Shown: positions 1-12,194, numbered from the stretch's first letter. The stretch: DNA of 64,000 nucleotides from Bilabrum cf. latius (GCA_965178125.1 OZ237761.1:859301-923300); one strand, 5' to 3'. Notes: a model not told the origin generated them from the letters alone. Translations and numbers: made by a program.

Positions 1-2278
1 CAGAGCCTCTCTGGTCTCAGGCTCGCCCAGGATGCGGATGCAGGCCACCACGTGCTCGAAGGCGTCCTGGTCCATGCGCAGAGTGCGAGCCGAGGATGCG
101 GCCGCGCCCGAGGAGCCGCCGTCGCTCGACACTCCGGTGGCACCCACGTCTGCCGCCAGCCCGGCCACTGCCGCGGCCTTGTCGCCCTGGTGCTGCTGCT
201 GACCCACCTCCAGCACCGCCGTCATCACCAGCAGAGCGTCCACCACTGCCGACTTGGCCTCAGCCGACGCCGGCCCATGGGCTTGCCCGGCCCTAAGCGC
301 GAGCTTGGTCAGCGTGGAGGCCAGCGCAGAGGCCAAGTACCAGTTGCCGCGCCCCTTGAGCAGGAGCCGCCGCAGCGCAGGCCCGGACGAGGTGCGGGCC
401 GTGTCAGCTGCCGCCTGCTGCGCCGCGGATGCCTCAGTCATGGCCGACTGCGTGGCGTAGCTCCCGTCCGCCAGGATCTTGGGCCCCTTGGAGGCCACAG
501 GGGCGGTCGACGACTCGCCACCCTCGGCTGGGCCAGCTGCGCCGTCCTCCTCCTCGCCCCCCTCTGCAGCAGGGGCCACCACGGGTGCAGCCCTCTCGTC
601 TCTGTGCGGCTCGGTGAGCGGCAGCGAGCCCAGCGTGTCCCGGATGGAGGCCAGCGCCCCCTGAATGGCCTCCTTGCTCTCGGCGAACTGGCCCATCACC
701 CACAGAGCCACGCGCATCACCTCCGTGTGCTGCACGTCTGCCACTGTGTTCTCCAGTCGGGCCAGCAGGTCGGCTCGCATGTGCGGCTGAGTCTCTGCCA
801 GCTGCCTCACGAGGTGCGCCACGTCCAGCGCCGACTCGGCGTCCACATCGGGGGAAGACACGAACGAGAGCAGGGCAGGCAGCACGTGGGTGGCCACACC
901 GGGGAAACGCACGGCGCACTGGTGGAGTGCCTGCACCAGGGCGCGGTGGTAGGCCTGGGCGTTGCGCAGCGCATCGGACCCACCTCTACGCTTGCGAGAG
1001 CTGCTGCCGGCGCCTGCCGCCGCGTCCGATGTCTCCTCGACTGCCTTGGCTTCTGCAACGGCCTCTGCCGCCCCCATTGCCTCCTTCCGCAGGAGGCCCG
1101 CGACCTCGTCCACGTTCCTCTAAGACACCAGCCGCATGGCCAGGGAGAGAGCGGCCTTGCGCACCCCCAGGTGCTCCGTCCCGAGGGCCCGCAGCACCTC
1201 CATGACCTGCTCCCGGAGCACACGGGCGTGCCTGGGCAGCAGCTGGCCCAGTCGCTCGATGACCACGAGGCGCACGTTGTTGTCCGTGCCTCGCTTAAGC
1301 AGACGGGTCCAAGCCTGCGTGGCAGCTCGCACCGCCGTGGGTGCAGAGGACATGGCCACAAGCGCTGAGGCCGCCTCGAAGGCAACCGCCGCCGATTCGC
1401 TCTCCAGCAGCTGGAAGATGGGGCCGATGAAGCGGGCCTTCATGGCCGGATCCTTGCGGCAGGTGCGGCGGGCCAGCTCGAGCAGAGCCAGCTGAAAGCC
1501 CTCCCCGTACGCCTCCACCTCGGATGCGTGCTCCACGTAAAACTCGAGAGCCTTGGCCTGGTCGCAGTCGAACAGCATGATGAACGCGTTGCGACGGGCA
1601 GCCGGGTCCTTTTCCTCCCTTATGAACTTTGCGATGTCCTCCGCGGCATCTGGGAATGCTGCTGCTCCAAAGTTCCGCACAATGGAGTGCACCGTGAGGA
1701 CGGCATGCCGACGCACGTACGGGTGGCCGTGTCTCAGATTGTCCCGAACGGGCTCGATGAGCTCGTGCACTAAGTCGCTCTCCCTGATTTTGCAAAGGAA
1801 TCGCAATGTGCAGCCGCGCACATACTCGTTCGGGTGCTTGAGATCTTCTCTCAAGGAGTTGCTGCGATGGTAGAGAGGACGGGTGCCAAGCTATTCACAA
1901 GTGGGGCTGCTGCGGGTCTGCCGCCCGCGGCACTTGCTATTCGCATCAAAAGGCATACATCAGCACAATGACTCACCAGACGAGAATAAGTTCTTGCAAT
2001 AGCTTGCCATCCGCGCCACGTTTCCGGACTGCTTCCCAGTACAACATCAGCATCTTTTTCAAGGCATGGTCCTCGACAGTGACGCAGCCCCTAATCACAT
2101 CCATTAATATTCCCGACATGTCCACGCCAGCCAGCATTGCCATCAAAGCGCGGCGCAGCCCGTCCGTCTTCGCAAACACATCCGGATCCGCTAGAAGCTG
2201 CTTCACCTCATCTACTGTCGCAACCTCGTAGCTCGCTGGCTACGCAACAATAAAGGTGCAGCTATCTTCCAACGCCAT
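1..2278 (-). CDS. COPB1: Coatomer subunit beta (beta-COP), 3' part outside window
   Basis: Beta-COP is a HEAT-repeat subunit of the COPI coat that forms Golgi-to-ER retrograde vesicles. Two exons are visible: 2278-1977 and 1861-1 (running off the window), separated by a 115-bp intron (donor GTGAGT at 1976, acceptor CGCAG before 1861). Splicing gives LVCNSLREDLKHPNEY, matching the family's conserved DLxHPNE block. Later blocks are SSAPTA, DNNVRLVVIERL and DGSYATQSA. Start is the ATG at 2278, giving MALEDSCTFIV, close to plant beta-COP N-termini. TAG codons lie in frame at 2242-2240 and 1122-1120; the second falls in the conserved LVS-x-RNVDE segment, with homology continuous on both sides. Roughly the C-terminal quarter is missing. 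Identity is secure. Confidence 0.93.
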
Positions 2279-2440
2279 GGCCGTATCACTTCTCCAGAGA
2301 AGGGGTTCGTGGCAGAGCAAGCCCAATAAAAAATAACTTAGCGTCTCCAAAATCTTGTTTAATACAACACATAACGTTACAATTATACTATTCGGAGCAA
2401 TAAACAATCCGCCGGAACGATTCACAACGTCCGCTGTACC
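2279..2440. promoter_or_regulatory. Short divergent intergenic region, probable bidirectional promoter
   Basis: The 162 bp between the start codons of COPB1 (leftward) and the small membrane protein gene (rightward) must hold both 5' ends. It is AT-richer than the flanking coding DNA. I see no convincing TATA box or repeated element, so this is inferred from geometry alone. Confidence 0.4.
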
Positions 2441-2971
2441 ATGGGACTGTACGACATGAGCCCTTCGGCAACAGTCGCTCGAGATGTATTTGAGACTATC
2501 GAGTATGGCGTTTACTTTGGGATTTCGATCCCTCTTCTGATGAATACAACCCACTGGTTGCAGCTTGCAAGGAAACACGGCAGCTTGCAACGAGGCTACC
2601 GTGCCTTGTAGCAGTCTTCGCCAAGATTGCTTCACTTTGATCGCGGGTTTCTGTCTGCCCGTCTGCTGGCACTGAATGAACCACGTTTGTTTCGTGGGAC
2701 GGTGGCAACGAGTATCGGGGTAGGCAGTTTGCTTCTCGCAGTTCGTACGAGCGAAACTGTGTGTGGATACGCGTACATCGCAGCACTAAAGCCTTCAAAT
2801 CCAATGCACCCGAAAGATGATAACAAGGTGGCGCGGCTTGCAGGTGCTTTTACGGGGTCGGGGCTGTACGCATATCGCAAGTTTGGCCTGACGATGGCGG
2901 GAGCTGGGACGATGCTTAGTGTAGGCATACTATCTGCGGTTATCCAGAAGTTTGGGGCGAGTCGTCAATAA
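2441..2971 (+). CDS. Small membrane protein, unrecognised (weak TMEM14-like resemblance)
   Basis: A single-exon reading frame of 176 residues runs from the ATG at 2441 to a TAA at 2969, with one in-frame TAG at 2609-2611. Hydrophobic stretches are visible around residues 24-36 (VYFGISIPLL), 85-100 (TSIGVGSLLLAV) and 130-170, the last containing AGAFTGSGLYAYRKFGLTM followed by AGAGTMLSVGILSAV. The C-terminal half resembles the end of TMEM14/UPF0136 proteins, where a KSGKxMPxG-like turn is followed by a glycine-rich helix, but the protein is longer than that family and the match is weak. It is transcribed away from COPB1. The frame is convincing; the function is not known. Confidence 0.6.
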
Positions 2972-3000
2972 TGTATGGTCACAACGCAGCCACGCGGGAG

Positions 3001-5456
3001 TTATGTGGCGGGCACATCCCCGAACCACCGAGAGGGCAGGCACTGCAGCACAGCTGCGGCTGCCTCGAGTGGCACGGGAAGTTCGCTCTCTGCTGCACCA
3101 TGCCAGTGGCTACCGAGACCCACTTCTCGCACCGAGATATTCCTTGGTCTGGCCTTATCCGTGCTGCACTTCCCCTTGGCTCGGATCACCGAAGATGCCT
3201 CCTGGTCGCGCTCATGGTGGGCCTCTTCTCCCGCGAACAGACCCACCACCACCTCCAGCGGGATGGGCCTGCCGCTGCCTTGCGCGGGCTCGGGGGAGTC
3301 GCTGGTGGCTGTCCTCTCCAAGGTGGCGGTGGCCATGATACGCACCTCCAGCGAGGAGCCCTTGGTGGATGCATCGGCATCTGCACGAGGTACTGGCAGG
3401 TCCAGCACCCACCGGATGGCGGTGTCCACCTCCGACCCTCCAGCGCCGCCCCTGGCTGGCACCGCAGCACAGCTCAGCACTGAACCCGCCGTGGTTTTCG
3501 CCCCGCGAGGAGTCCCGTGAACGGATGCGCCCGCAAATTCAGCGCGGGCCGACACGAGCTGCACTCGGCCACTGCCCTGCCCGAGGCCTTCGTCCTTTGG
3601 CAGAGCAGGCAGCGTGCGGCCGGCGCTGTCATCCGAGTCGCTGGGCCGGCCACTGCGCCGGCCAGCTTTGAGACCGCCCAGCGGCAGCATGAGGTCCACC
3701 TAGGCTCGCACGCTAGCGCTGGTGCTGGCACTGGTGCCCCTAAGGATGCCCCTCAGCTGTGCAGGAAAAAGCTTGAGCTTCACCAGGCAGTTCACTGCCG
3801 ATGACTGTCGTGGGGACCCGGACCCAGCCGCGACAGAGCTGCGACTAGAGGTGGACCAACCTTTGATCTTCGCTGCACCGGAAGCAACCGCCGGGGGTTC
3901 GCCCAGGCCAGCGCCAGCCTTTGCGCCCTGGTGGCCTGCCAGCAGCAGCACGTGGGCCGGGCACGAGGACGACGAAGGAGCAGAGGGCGAGTGCGATGGC
4001 GATGTAGCGGGCCCTGGGCGCGGTGGCAGCTTGAGGGCTGCGTATACCCCGCCATGCGCAAGGGGCTTGGTGCGGATGGCGGCACCGGACCGATCTGTGC
4101 GCAGAGCACCGTCACCAAGTGGCCATGCAGCCATGGTGTCCGTGCCTGGGCGAGCCAGCCTAGCCTCATGCAGCGGCACAGTTCCCTCTCGCCTGACGGC
4201 TAGGACCCAGCTCGACCTGAGTGCTGGCAGCGCCGTGAGAAAGGCATAGGCTGCTGCAGCACGCACCTGCCCAGAGGCCGACAGCCTGTACTGCGTCTGT
4301 CTGCGCACCAGCAGAGTTGGCTCGTCGGGCACTTGCGATGCAGGAGTATCGGCTTGAGTGCTCGAACCTGCGTGCGCCGCCCCGCTGCTGGCTGATAGTG
4401 CGTCAGAGGGCCCCCCTCGGCGGGCGAGGGCATCCGGGTGGGCATCGCTGCCGCTTGCACTGCTGCTGTTGCCCTGTTGGCCTGAGCCAGCGGCAGCCGG
4501 CGAGGGTGCCTGCGATGCACCGCCAGTGAAGTCGGCACTTTGCAGCTCGGGTTCCGCGCTTGCTAGACCTGCAGCATCGCCTTGACTGCTGGTTGCATCG
4601 ATCGGTGCCGTGGTGTCTGGCCCCGCAGGGACTGGTGCGAGAGTCGATGGCGCCCCGTCTAGTAGGCTGGATCCAGCAGAGTCGCGGGAGGCTGGCAGCC
4701 TGGCCCGGGCGTTGTGAACCATGGCAGCGACTCGGCCGCGGCGGAGTCTAGAGGCCACGGGGGACTTGCTGCTGCCGTGCTGCTGCCACTCTGCTCGAAA
4801 TGACAGGTCTGAATCTGAGGCTCGAGCCCTCGTCAACGCAGCCTCGGCTACTGCCGCCGTGCTGCGCCGCTCCCCGCCCGGCACTGCCTCGGTAGCTGCG
4901 CTCGCTACAGCCGCATACCCCCCAGCAGTTTCAAGATGCGACGGGCACTCGTCAAACGATGTGCTACCTGGTGCTATGGAGCTCGAGAGTCCCGAGAATG
5001 AGTTGAGCGCAAGCGAGTTGTCTTTTGCACGGATCGAGATGCCCGCACATGATAAATCGGACGCGCCACTATGATGAGCCTTTCCATAAGCTAGCCTATG
5101 CATGACTCGAAGTACGGCGGGTCGCAAAGACAGCAACACGGGTACAGACGTGGACGACTAGCCCCCGCAAACCTGCTCGATCGCCATCGCAATCGCAAAC
5201 CCGAGCCGACGCGCGGCCTCCAAGCTGGCAGCCTGTACCTCCACAGCTAGCTCCTTATCAGCCTGCCCCAGTTGTTGCAAGACCCTAGGGCCAGAAATGC
5301 TGCGGTTTCTTTGATTGTCAGCGAGGTAAACCACGGTCTAATGTGGTATTCAAGGTCTCGCACCGGCTCGCCAACGGCAACGACTCACCTAATTACTGGT
5401 AACGCTTCTACTATGATGCGCCGCACTGGCCGTAACTGTACGACACACGCGTTCAT
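3001..5456 (-). CDS. Large low-complexity protein of unknown function
   Basis: Two exons, 5456-5389 and 5299-3001, join across an 89-bp intron (donor GTGAGT, acceptor CCGCAG) to give an uninterrupted 788-residue frame that ends at TAA (3003-3001). TAG codons occur in frame at 5162-5160 and 3702-3700. The N-terminal 80 residues are helical and ordered (GPRVLQQLGQADKELAVEVQ). Residues about 150-330 are Ala/Ser/Gly/Pro-rich and probably disordered. More ordered segments follow (SSWVLAVRREGTVPLHEARL; PIPLEVVVGLFAGEE). I do not recognise a family. The intron phase match and length support a real gene; the start is head-to-head with the HSD17B4 homologue 122 bp away. Confidence 0.6.
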
Positions 5457-5578
5457 GGCTATAATTACACTGTTGCAGTTGTGGCCATTAATCGGATTTT
5501 CCGAAATGTAACGTGGTAAACGAACAGGGCAGATCTTTTTGCCGGATTCAACCAGTACGCGCGATAAAACGCTTGCAA
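5457..5578. promoter_or_regulatory. 122-bp divergent intergenic region
   Basis: This spacer separates the start codons of two divergently transcribed genes, so promoter elements for both must sit here or overlap the coding sequence. No motif stands out. Confidence 0.35.
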
Positions 5579-7903
5579 ATGGACCCAGTCCTCGCTCCTG
5601 GTACTGGTATTGTGTCCAGTTCTGCCAAGCTTCGGTTCGATGGGCGCGTCGCTATTGTAACAGGCGCTGGCCACGGGCTAGGCAAGGCGTACGCGTTGCT
5701 GCTCGCAAATCGTGGCTGCAAAGTGCTCGTGAATGATCTAGGTGGGAGTGTATCTGGAGACGGAAGCTCTAGCAGAGCTGCAGACGATGTTGTGTCTGAG
5801 ATTCGCCGGAACGGGGGAATCGCGGCACCCTCCTATGCCAGCGTCGTGGACGGGGCTAGGGTTGTGAAGGATGCTCTGGATGCCTTCGGAAGAATTGACA
5901 TTGTCATCAATAACGCTGGGATCCTTCGTGATGGCTCTTTCCAAAAAATGTCCGACAAGCAGTGGGAGCTGGTGATGGCCGTTCACCTGCAAGGTGCCTA
6001 CGCAGTCGCCCGGGCAGCATGGCCCCACATGCGCGAGCAGAGGTATGGCAGGGTGATTTTCGTTTGCTCTAGTACCGGCCTGTACGGCAACTTTGGGCAG
6101 GCGAACTACGGTGCCGCCAAGATGGGCGTGCTCGGCATGGCGCACTCGCTTGCTCTCGAGGGCCGTCGGCGGGGCATCCTCGTCAACACGGTGGCCCCCA
6201 TCGCGGCGTCAAGGATGACCGAGGGACTCATGCCTCCGGAGCTGATGCGCGCCCTGGCCCCAGAGGCGGTTGCCCCGGTGGTGGCCGTGCTTGCCCACGA
6301 GCGGTGCCCGTGTGACGACAGCTGCGTCGAGGTGGGCGCGGGATGGGTGGCCGCGGTGCGATGGCAGCGGTCGGCAGGCGCTCTGGTGAAGCTTCCAGCC
6401 AGTGGCGGCGGCAGCGGCAGCGGTGCTGATGGCGCATGCGCGGTGGAAGCCGTGGCCAAGGCGTGGGACGATGTGATGGACTTCGAGAGGGCAGGTGCCT
6501 CGCACCCGACGAGCACGCAGGAGTCCTTCGAGCCCTTACTGACCGCCGTGTCTGCGCTGGAGGAGGAGGCAAGGGGGGCGGGAGGCAAGGGATCCGGGGG
6601 TAGAGGAGGAGCGGGTGCTCCGGAGACGGGGGAGGGCGCGGAGGAAGCAGCGCTGGGCGGCGCCTCTTCCAGCAGGCCGACAGGTCTCGCCCTTGGGGAT
6701 GCAGCGGCAGGCCCACACGCGGCCCCCACCGAGGCCAGGGCGGCATTCAGGCTGCTGCACGACGGACGCTGCCCCGGGCTGCCCGTGCTGGCCGGTGGGC
6801 GCGCGGGGGAGAGCGATGAGGTGCAGGTGGCGCGCGCCATCGCGGCCGCTTTGCCAACCACTACAGCGAAGTACGACTGGAAGCAGTCCGCACTGTACGC
6901 ACTGGCAGTGGGAGCCTCGAGAGACCCAAAGGACCCGATGGACCTGGCCTACACGTACGAAAACGCCGACACGGAATCGATCACTCCCGGGGCTGGTCTC
7001 GCGGCCCCGGCTGTGCTGCCCACGCAGGCAGTGTTATTCCCGCACGCCGCGCTGGAAGGAGTTGTGGGGCACCCGGGCCTTGATTTCAACCCGATGATGC
7101 TGCTGCACGGGCAGCACGAGCTTGTGATGCCGATCGATCCCGATACTGGGCTCGCGCGCCCGCTGCCACCTGAAGCCACCTGCCTCGTCCGGGGACGCGT
7201 GAGCCGCGTGTTCGACAAGGGCAGCGGCGCCCTCGTGGTTGCGGACTCTGTGGCGGCAGAGGCAAAGTCGGGGCAAGTGCTGGCCATCAACCGGGCGGGG
7301 CTCTTCCTGCGCGGCATCGGTGGGTTCGCCGCCGGAGCCCGCAGCAAGGGAGAGGGGCTGGACGCAGGGCGGCCTGCGTGGTAGCTGCCTGGGGGCGTGC
7401 AACCTGCCCCGGGGAACAGCGTGGCGAGTCCTTCCACAGAGACGCGGCCCGAAACAGCCCTGCTGTACCGCCTGCTGGGCGACCTGAACCCGCTGCACGC
7501 CGACCCAGCCGTGGCAGGGGCGGCTGGATTCGAGAGGCCGATCCTCCATGGACTGTGTTCCCTGGGCGTGGCTGGTCGTCACGTCATCACCTCGCTGCTC
7601 GGAGGGGATCCCCGCAGGCTGCTCCGGATCCGAGGCAGGTTCTCGAGGCACGTGCTGCCTGGACAGACGCTGCAGACACACGTGTGGATTGCGGGTGATG
7701 CGCAAGAGGAGGATGTGCCTGGAGAAGGACTAGAGGGCATGTTTCCGCGAGACCACGGGGCCAGCTGCAGGAGTGGGCAGCGAGCGAAGCGTGTGCTGTT
7801 CGAAGTATCGGCTGGCGGCGGCATGGGGAGCAGCACCGTGGTGCTGAGCAAAGGCGAGGCAGTGGTAGTGCTGCCCTCGGGTGCGGCCCGCGCCAAGCTT
7901 TGA
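5579..7903 (+). CDS. HSD17B4: Peroxisomal multifunctional enzyme type 2 (3-hydroxyacyl-CoA dehydrogenase + enoyl-CoA hydratase 2)
   Basis: This enzyme performs the hydration and dehydrogenation steps of peroxisomal beta-oxidation. The 774-residue single-exon frame starts at the ATG at 5579. Residues about 18-260 are a short-chain dehydrogenase: TGAGHGLG cofactor loop, NNAG, and YGAAK with the catalytic Tyr near 177. Residues about 430-770 are a two-part hotdog hydratase 2 containing GDLNPLHADP and GFERPILHGL, the catalytic Asp/His motif. An in-frame TAG at 7382-7384 lies between the dehydrogenase-proximal part and that motif; reading through it restores the whole hydratase. The protein ends ...RAKL before TGA, and AKL is a peroxisomal targeting signal type 1. 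There is one dehydrogenase domain, as in animals, and no SCP2 domain. Confidence 0.93.
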
Positions 7904-7992
7904 GCCTGCCACTGGCGTTGCTTGCGAGGGTTGACGATTACTAGTAGAGCTTCGTGCCGATTGCACCTAGACATGCAACAATCAATCGCGCA

Positions 7993-8695
7993 TCACAATA
8001 CACCAGGCTTGCGCTGCCGCGCCCTGCTGGTACTCCTCCTGCCGCCCCCCGAATTTTTGTGCGACTACCGGATGCCTTCGTCCATATTTTGACCAAATTC
8101 GTTCAGCTCGCTCGTAGAGCTCGGAGACCTGCGCAGAGGAGACCCGGGCGGGGTAGCAGATGGACTCCCAACAGCTTCTGGCGCCCCCTCGCTTGAAACT
8201 AACAATGCTACGCCAGCCAAAAGCATACAGGCTCCTATGAACCAACGCAATGACAGGGGTTCATTCAGCAAGAGTTGCCCCGTGCACCCAGCGCCGAGAA
8301 CCTGGGTCGCCAGCGACACCCCAACGAATGTAGTGGCCCCAGATCGTTGCATCCCCTTATACATAAATACATGTGCTGCTCCTTCGATCAGTAGCATGGC
8401 TGCTATGCCGGCTGCAGCGCTGACCCAGGCTGAGAACTAGTTGCAGTTCGAATCTTGAGAAGCGGTAGGCCCACAAAGGACAGACTACAAAAGAGCCGCT
8501 TCCCCGTTGCCTACATGGTTGAACTCTAAAAATCCTATCTGCGTTGATTGATACGCATTTGTTTGTGCGGCGCATGATACATTCATTCTGTGCAAGCCAC
8601 ACAAATTTGAAGCCATTTTGCCTCACTTTGGCTGCGGATCCCGCAACAGCTTGGATGAGCCCCGTCAGCGCACTTTCCCAAGGAATTGCTTGCAT
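7993..8695 (-). CDS. TMEM42/EamA-like four-helix membrane protein
   Basis: Exons 8695-8627 and 8436-7993 join in phase 0 across a 190-bp intron (donor GTGAGG, acceptor CTAG) to give about 170 residues. Exon 1 encodes one helix ending GSAAK, typical of the first helix of EamA-type proteins. Exon 2 encodes three more helices (AGIAAMLLIEGAAHVFMYKG; VGVSLATQVLGAGCTGQLLL; FIGACMLLAGVALLVSS) and contains NEPLSLRWFIG, the ExL-x-W-x-G pattern of the family. This matches TMEM42 in size and topology. A TAG at 8067-8065 is read through to TGA at 7995-7993, adding a basic tail. The transported substrate, if any, is unknown. The exon 1 model is inferred from splice sites and phase. Confidence 0.6.
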
Positions 8696-8867
8696 ATTGA
8701 TCGTATCGCTTCTTGCGTCGACCGGTGTAGTGTGCAGTGGCAGACTGGGTTGCCGTTGCCGCCGGTACATTCCGGGTCTTCCCCCGATTGCAAACCTTGC
8801 TGCCACCACTCAGTAGCCCTATAAATTTTGCAATCGTGGGATAGGGACGTTTACTGTATGCTGTAAC
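8696..8867. promoter_or_regulatory. Divergent promoter region with TATA-like box
   Basis: The 172 bp between the TMEM42-like and FRA10AC1 start codons contains CTATAAATT around 8819-8827, about 45 bp upstream of the FRA10AC1 ATG. It is a possible TATA element for the rightward gene; this is a sequence match only. Confidence 0.4.
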
Positions 8868-9338
8868 ATGGCCGCGAGCCATTCAAGCGTCACCACGGAC
8901 GCCGACGTGCTCGCACGGCACAACAGGCTGATTCGCAGCGATGCAGAGGATGCATCCAATGATTCATGGGAGGTGCGGTACGCCCGTAGAGCGTACGAAT
9001 CTTTGGATAGGAGTGCTATGCTCCTCGATTTCTCGCGGATGTCCGATGGGACCATGGTCGGCTGCAGATGGAGAACGCGACAGGAATCAGAGGCTGGGAA
9101 AGGGGACACCGAGTGCGCAAGTGTGACTTGCAACGGGCGCAGTGGTCTATAGTCGTATACATTCCCGTTCGGATTTGTGGAAGGAGGCGATACAAAGACA
9201 ATTCTTGCAACAACGAGGCTGTGTAGCCGGTGTGCTTCGATGCTTCAGACTGCCTGGAGGCTCGGACCTGACAACACTGCCAGTGGCAGCACCTCAGCAT
9301 AGTCGCCCGCTGCAAAGAAGTCTCGGATAGGTGATTGA
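8868..9338 (+). CDS. FRA10AC1: FRA10AC1-like protein
   Basis: FRA10AC1 is a small conserved nuclear protein associated with late spliceosomes. The frame encodes 156 residues from the ATG at 8868 to TGA at 9336. Family blocks visible are LARHNRLI near residue 15, SWEVRYARRAYESL, FSRMSDGTMVGCRWR, SGKGD-like AGKGDTEC, and after the TAG, FPFGFVEGG and TRLCSRCASML. TAG codons are at 9150-9152 and 9300-9302. The first splits two halves of the single conserved domain, so it must be decoded. No intron was needed. The gene is convergent with CPSF30-YTH, whose stop is 61 bp away. Confidence 0.85.
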
Positions 9339-9398
9339 GTCATGTGGTAGATAATTGAGAAAGCGTTAGATATTTCGAAACCGCAACGAAGCGCTATT

Positions 9399-12194
9399 TC
9401 AAGACTCCATCTCCTCCTGCTGGTGCTCGGCATCTGCTCCACTTCCATCCACACTCTCTTTCTTGTCGCCCGCTCCTTGCGGGCTTTCACGGGCAGTGCC
9501 AACTGGGCCATCATCCACACCTTCCCCATGAGCCCTGTCGGCATCCCCAGGTGGTGCATCCTCGCTGTGGACAGCACCCGCGGATGCCGCATCTGCCGGC
9601 CCTGCATCACCCCCTTCTTCTTCCTCGCCCTCTTGCTGGCCCTCGCCAACGTTCTCATCCGCCCGCAAAATCTATTTCCCATCGCCTGCACCTGCCCGCT
9701 TCCACGCCAGCTTCGTTTGACGCTGCACCAGCACGAGGGCCAGCGCCATGGGCAGCGGCCAGCCAGCCAGCATCTTGGACGAGAGCACTCGGGCGGGCCC
9801 CGGCTTGAGCCAGCCACCGGACTGCTGGGACGCAACCCCCACCCCAGCCCCCTCGCCGTCCCCTGCGCCTCCTCCCCCGATTCCACCCAGAGAAGGCACA
9901 CCTGCCGTGCTGAGGGCCTCGTCGACCCTCATCGGGGGGCACTCCGCCACGCACACAAAGTCCACTTCCAGCGCGCCACCAGGCCCAGCACCCTCCGCCC
10001 TGCTGGCCACCGTGAAGAGACCAAGGACTGTGGCGCTGCCCAAGTCCACCAGCAGCAGCGGCAGGCCCGCCAGCTGGCTCTTGCCAGCCTGCTCTTCCAC
10101 TGCTGCCAACACGGAACCCGCCGAGATCCGCAACCGCCCCAGCTTGAGTGCCCCCTGCAGCTCCGTCGTGGGGAGCCCCACAACCAGCACGCCGGCACAG
10201 GCGGACCCGCAGCGGGGTGCCACTACGCTCACGTGCGTGGCCTGGCTCTGGGTCAGCAAGTCCACGGCGCTCTGACCGTCCTCATCGCCCGCACCTGCCG
10301 CCCCCACCGCCTGCTGCGGGAGGTCGCCGGGGGCCAGCGGCTCCACCCCGGGCAGCGAGGGCGGTGCAGGGCCCTCGCCGCCGTGCACCCACTCCGCCGC
10401 TGCCGCCTCAACCGCCCCGCCGTGCTGCTGCGTGGCGGCTGGCAGCAGGGGCAGCACCACAGTCGGTGACAGCGACTAGAACGGCACCCAGGGCCCGGGA
10501 CTGACCCCGAGACTCACCAGCGCCTGTGCCGCTCGACTGTGCCGGATCGCGTGGGCCACGAGGTCCGGCTTCCTGGCAGGACCCGCGCCTTGGCCTCCCG
10601 CTGCTTCCTCGGGCTCCCGCTTCTTTCTGGGTGCTGCTTCCTTCCGCCAGGCCTTGGCCTCCCTCTGAGCGGCGCCGCCCCCTCCTGCGATCTCTTCCAC
10701 GCGCTTCATGAGCCTGCCCTGCTCGCGGGAGGACATGGGTGGCAGGGCGGTCCCATCGGGCGGGATGGACGGGCCCACCTCCTCGTTTTCTAGCTCCGAG
10801 TCATCCACAAGGACCCACGGCTCCTGCACCTGTTCCTCTGCTAGACCCCCCACGCCCGAGGAGGACGACGCCCCGTCTAGGTCTATCTGCAGGGCGGGGC
10901 GCAGGAAGACCATGAGCATGAGGGAGTGCCCCAGCACAGAGGGCAGCGGCTAGAAGTTCTTGGATCGGACGATTCGCTCGTGCATGGCCGGCTCGCTGAC
11001 CAGATTCGCACACATGCTGAAGGGAAGCTTCACAGTTCTGTGCCACTGCACTCCAAACAAGCAAGGCTCCTGCCTCGCGTCCCGGATGCCAGAGGTCACC
11101 TGTGCGACCCCCTGGAAGTACCTGGAGCCAACCACGGAGAAAAATAGAAACACGCGAGGGGCGCCGGGAGATCCTGGCGGGTGGTCCATGATCCGCAGGG
11201 CGCGATTCACTCTCGCGGCGTGCTCGCTGGTGCAGGCCCAAGCACCCTGCCTGACGCTGCGCATCAGAGTGGCAGAGTCCGCCACCTTGACCACGAAGTA
11301 AAAGCTCTGGCTTGAGGCGTCACCGGACCGGCCATGAGCGCCTCCCCCAGGCAGAGTCGCGTCGGGGCATCCGAGCCGGGCCCCGTACGTGCGCCAGGGC
11401 ATCTCGAGGGACCGCGCGTCGGGCAGGGTGGCGCAGGGGGCCCACGGCTGCATCACGCAGGCCTCCGCGCCGCGACGTGACACCACGCCCTGGCCCAGGG
11501 CAAGCTCTTGCAGGGCGCCTCCCTTCATGAACTGCCTATCGCCAGGCTCCCCCACCCTCGAGGTCTCGTCGTGCGACCGGCCGTGCGCTCCCTGTGTGAG
11601 CGTGTGGTAGTCGGGCAGGACCTTCACGCCGCGCTGTCGATTCACTTCTGCTGCTCGCGATTGCGCAGTATACTCTCGCGCGACGTGAGGTCGCTGCTCT
11701 GCGGGTTTCGTGTGGTGCCTCATCCTGCAGGACTGGCCTAGCGGGCAAAATCCGGCCGCAAAATCGGGGCAGATGTCTGTGCCAACTCGCATCGATTCTT
11801 CTGCACCGGTATGCAGGAATTTGCAGTCTCTATTCCGGCAGTTCAGACCATGCTGGCACTCTGGCATTTTATCCGGATTATCCTCGTGCAAAAAGTCGCA
11901 GGCGTCGCCCTTCATGCAGCCACCGCGAATCCAATACATGCACACTCGGTCCCGTTTGCGTCTTCGGCCAGCAGCAGTCATTCCCGACGAGGAGGAGGCG
12001 CCTGCACTTGCGTGCGATACCCCATGCTACCCCAAAGCTCCAGTGGAACTGAATTGAGCCCCACCGCTGAAGTTACCACCAAACGAGCCGGCTTGCGGTG
12101 GGCCGCCGGCAACAGGTGCCCCAGCCCCCGCAGCAGGTAAGGAAGGCGGTGCTTCCTACGGAACCTCAAGGCTTTCCTCGAAATCGAACTCCAT
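9399..12194 (-). CDS. CPSF30: CPSF30-YTH: CCCH zinc-finger polyadenylation factor fused to an m6A-reading YTH domain
   Basis: CPSF30 binds the polyadenylation signal; fusion to a YTH domain links 3'-end choice to N6-methyladenosine. The 931-residue single-exon frame begins MEFDFEESLE at 12194. Residues about 82-145 hold three CCCH fingers (CMYWIRGGCMKGDACDFLH; CQHGLNCRNRDCKFLH; CPDFAAGFCPLGQSCRMRH). Residues about 293-440 are a YTH domain: SFYFVVKVADS, a WACTSEH aromatic-cage segment, VFLFFSVVGSRYFQGVAQ and VQWHRTVKLPF. The C-terminal half is unrecognised, with an ordered block around 650-740 and an acidic tail. Five TAG codons lie in frame (12158, 12029, 10952, 10478 and 9674, downward); the one at 10952 is inside the YTH domain. 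Plants and apicomplexans have the same fusion. Confidence 0.92.

Noticed and set aside
52-1368. Long 438-codon plus-strand frame
   Set aside because: It is the antisense of COPB1, whose protein is clearly conserved on the minus strand; high GC keeps the opposite frame open.
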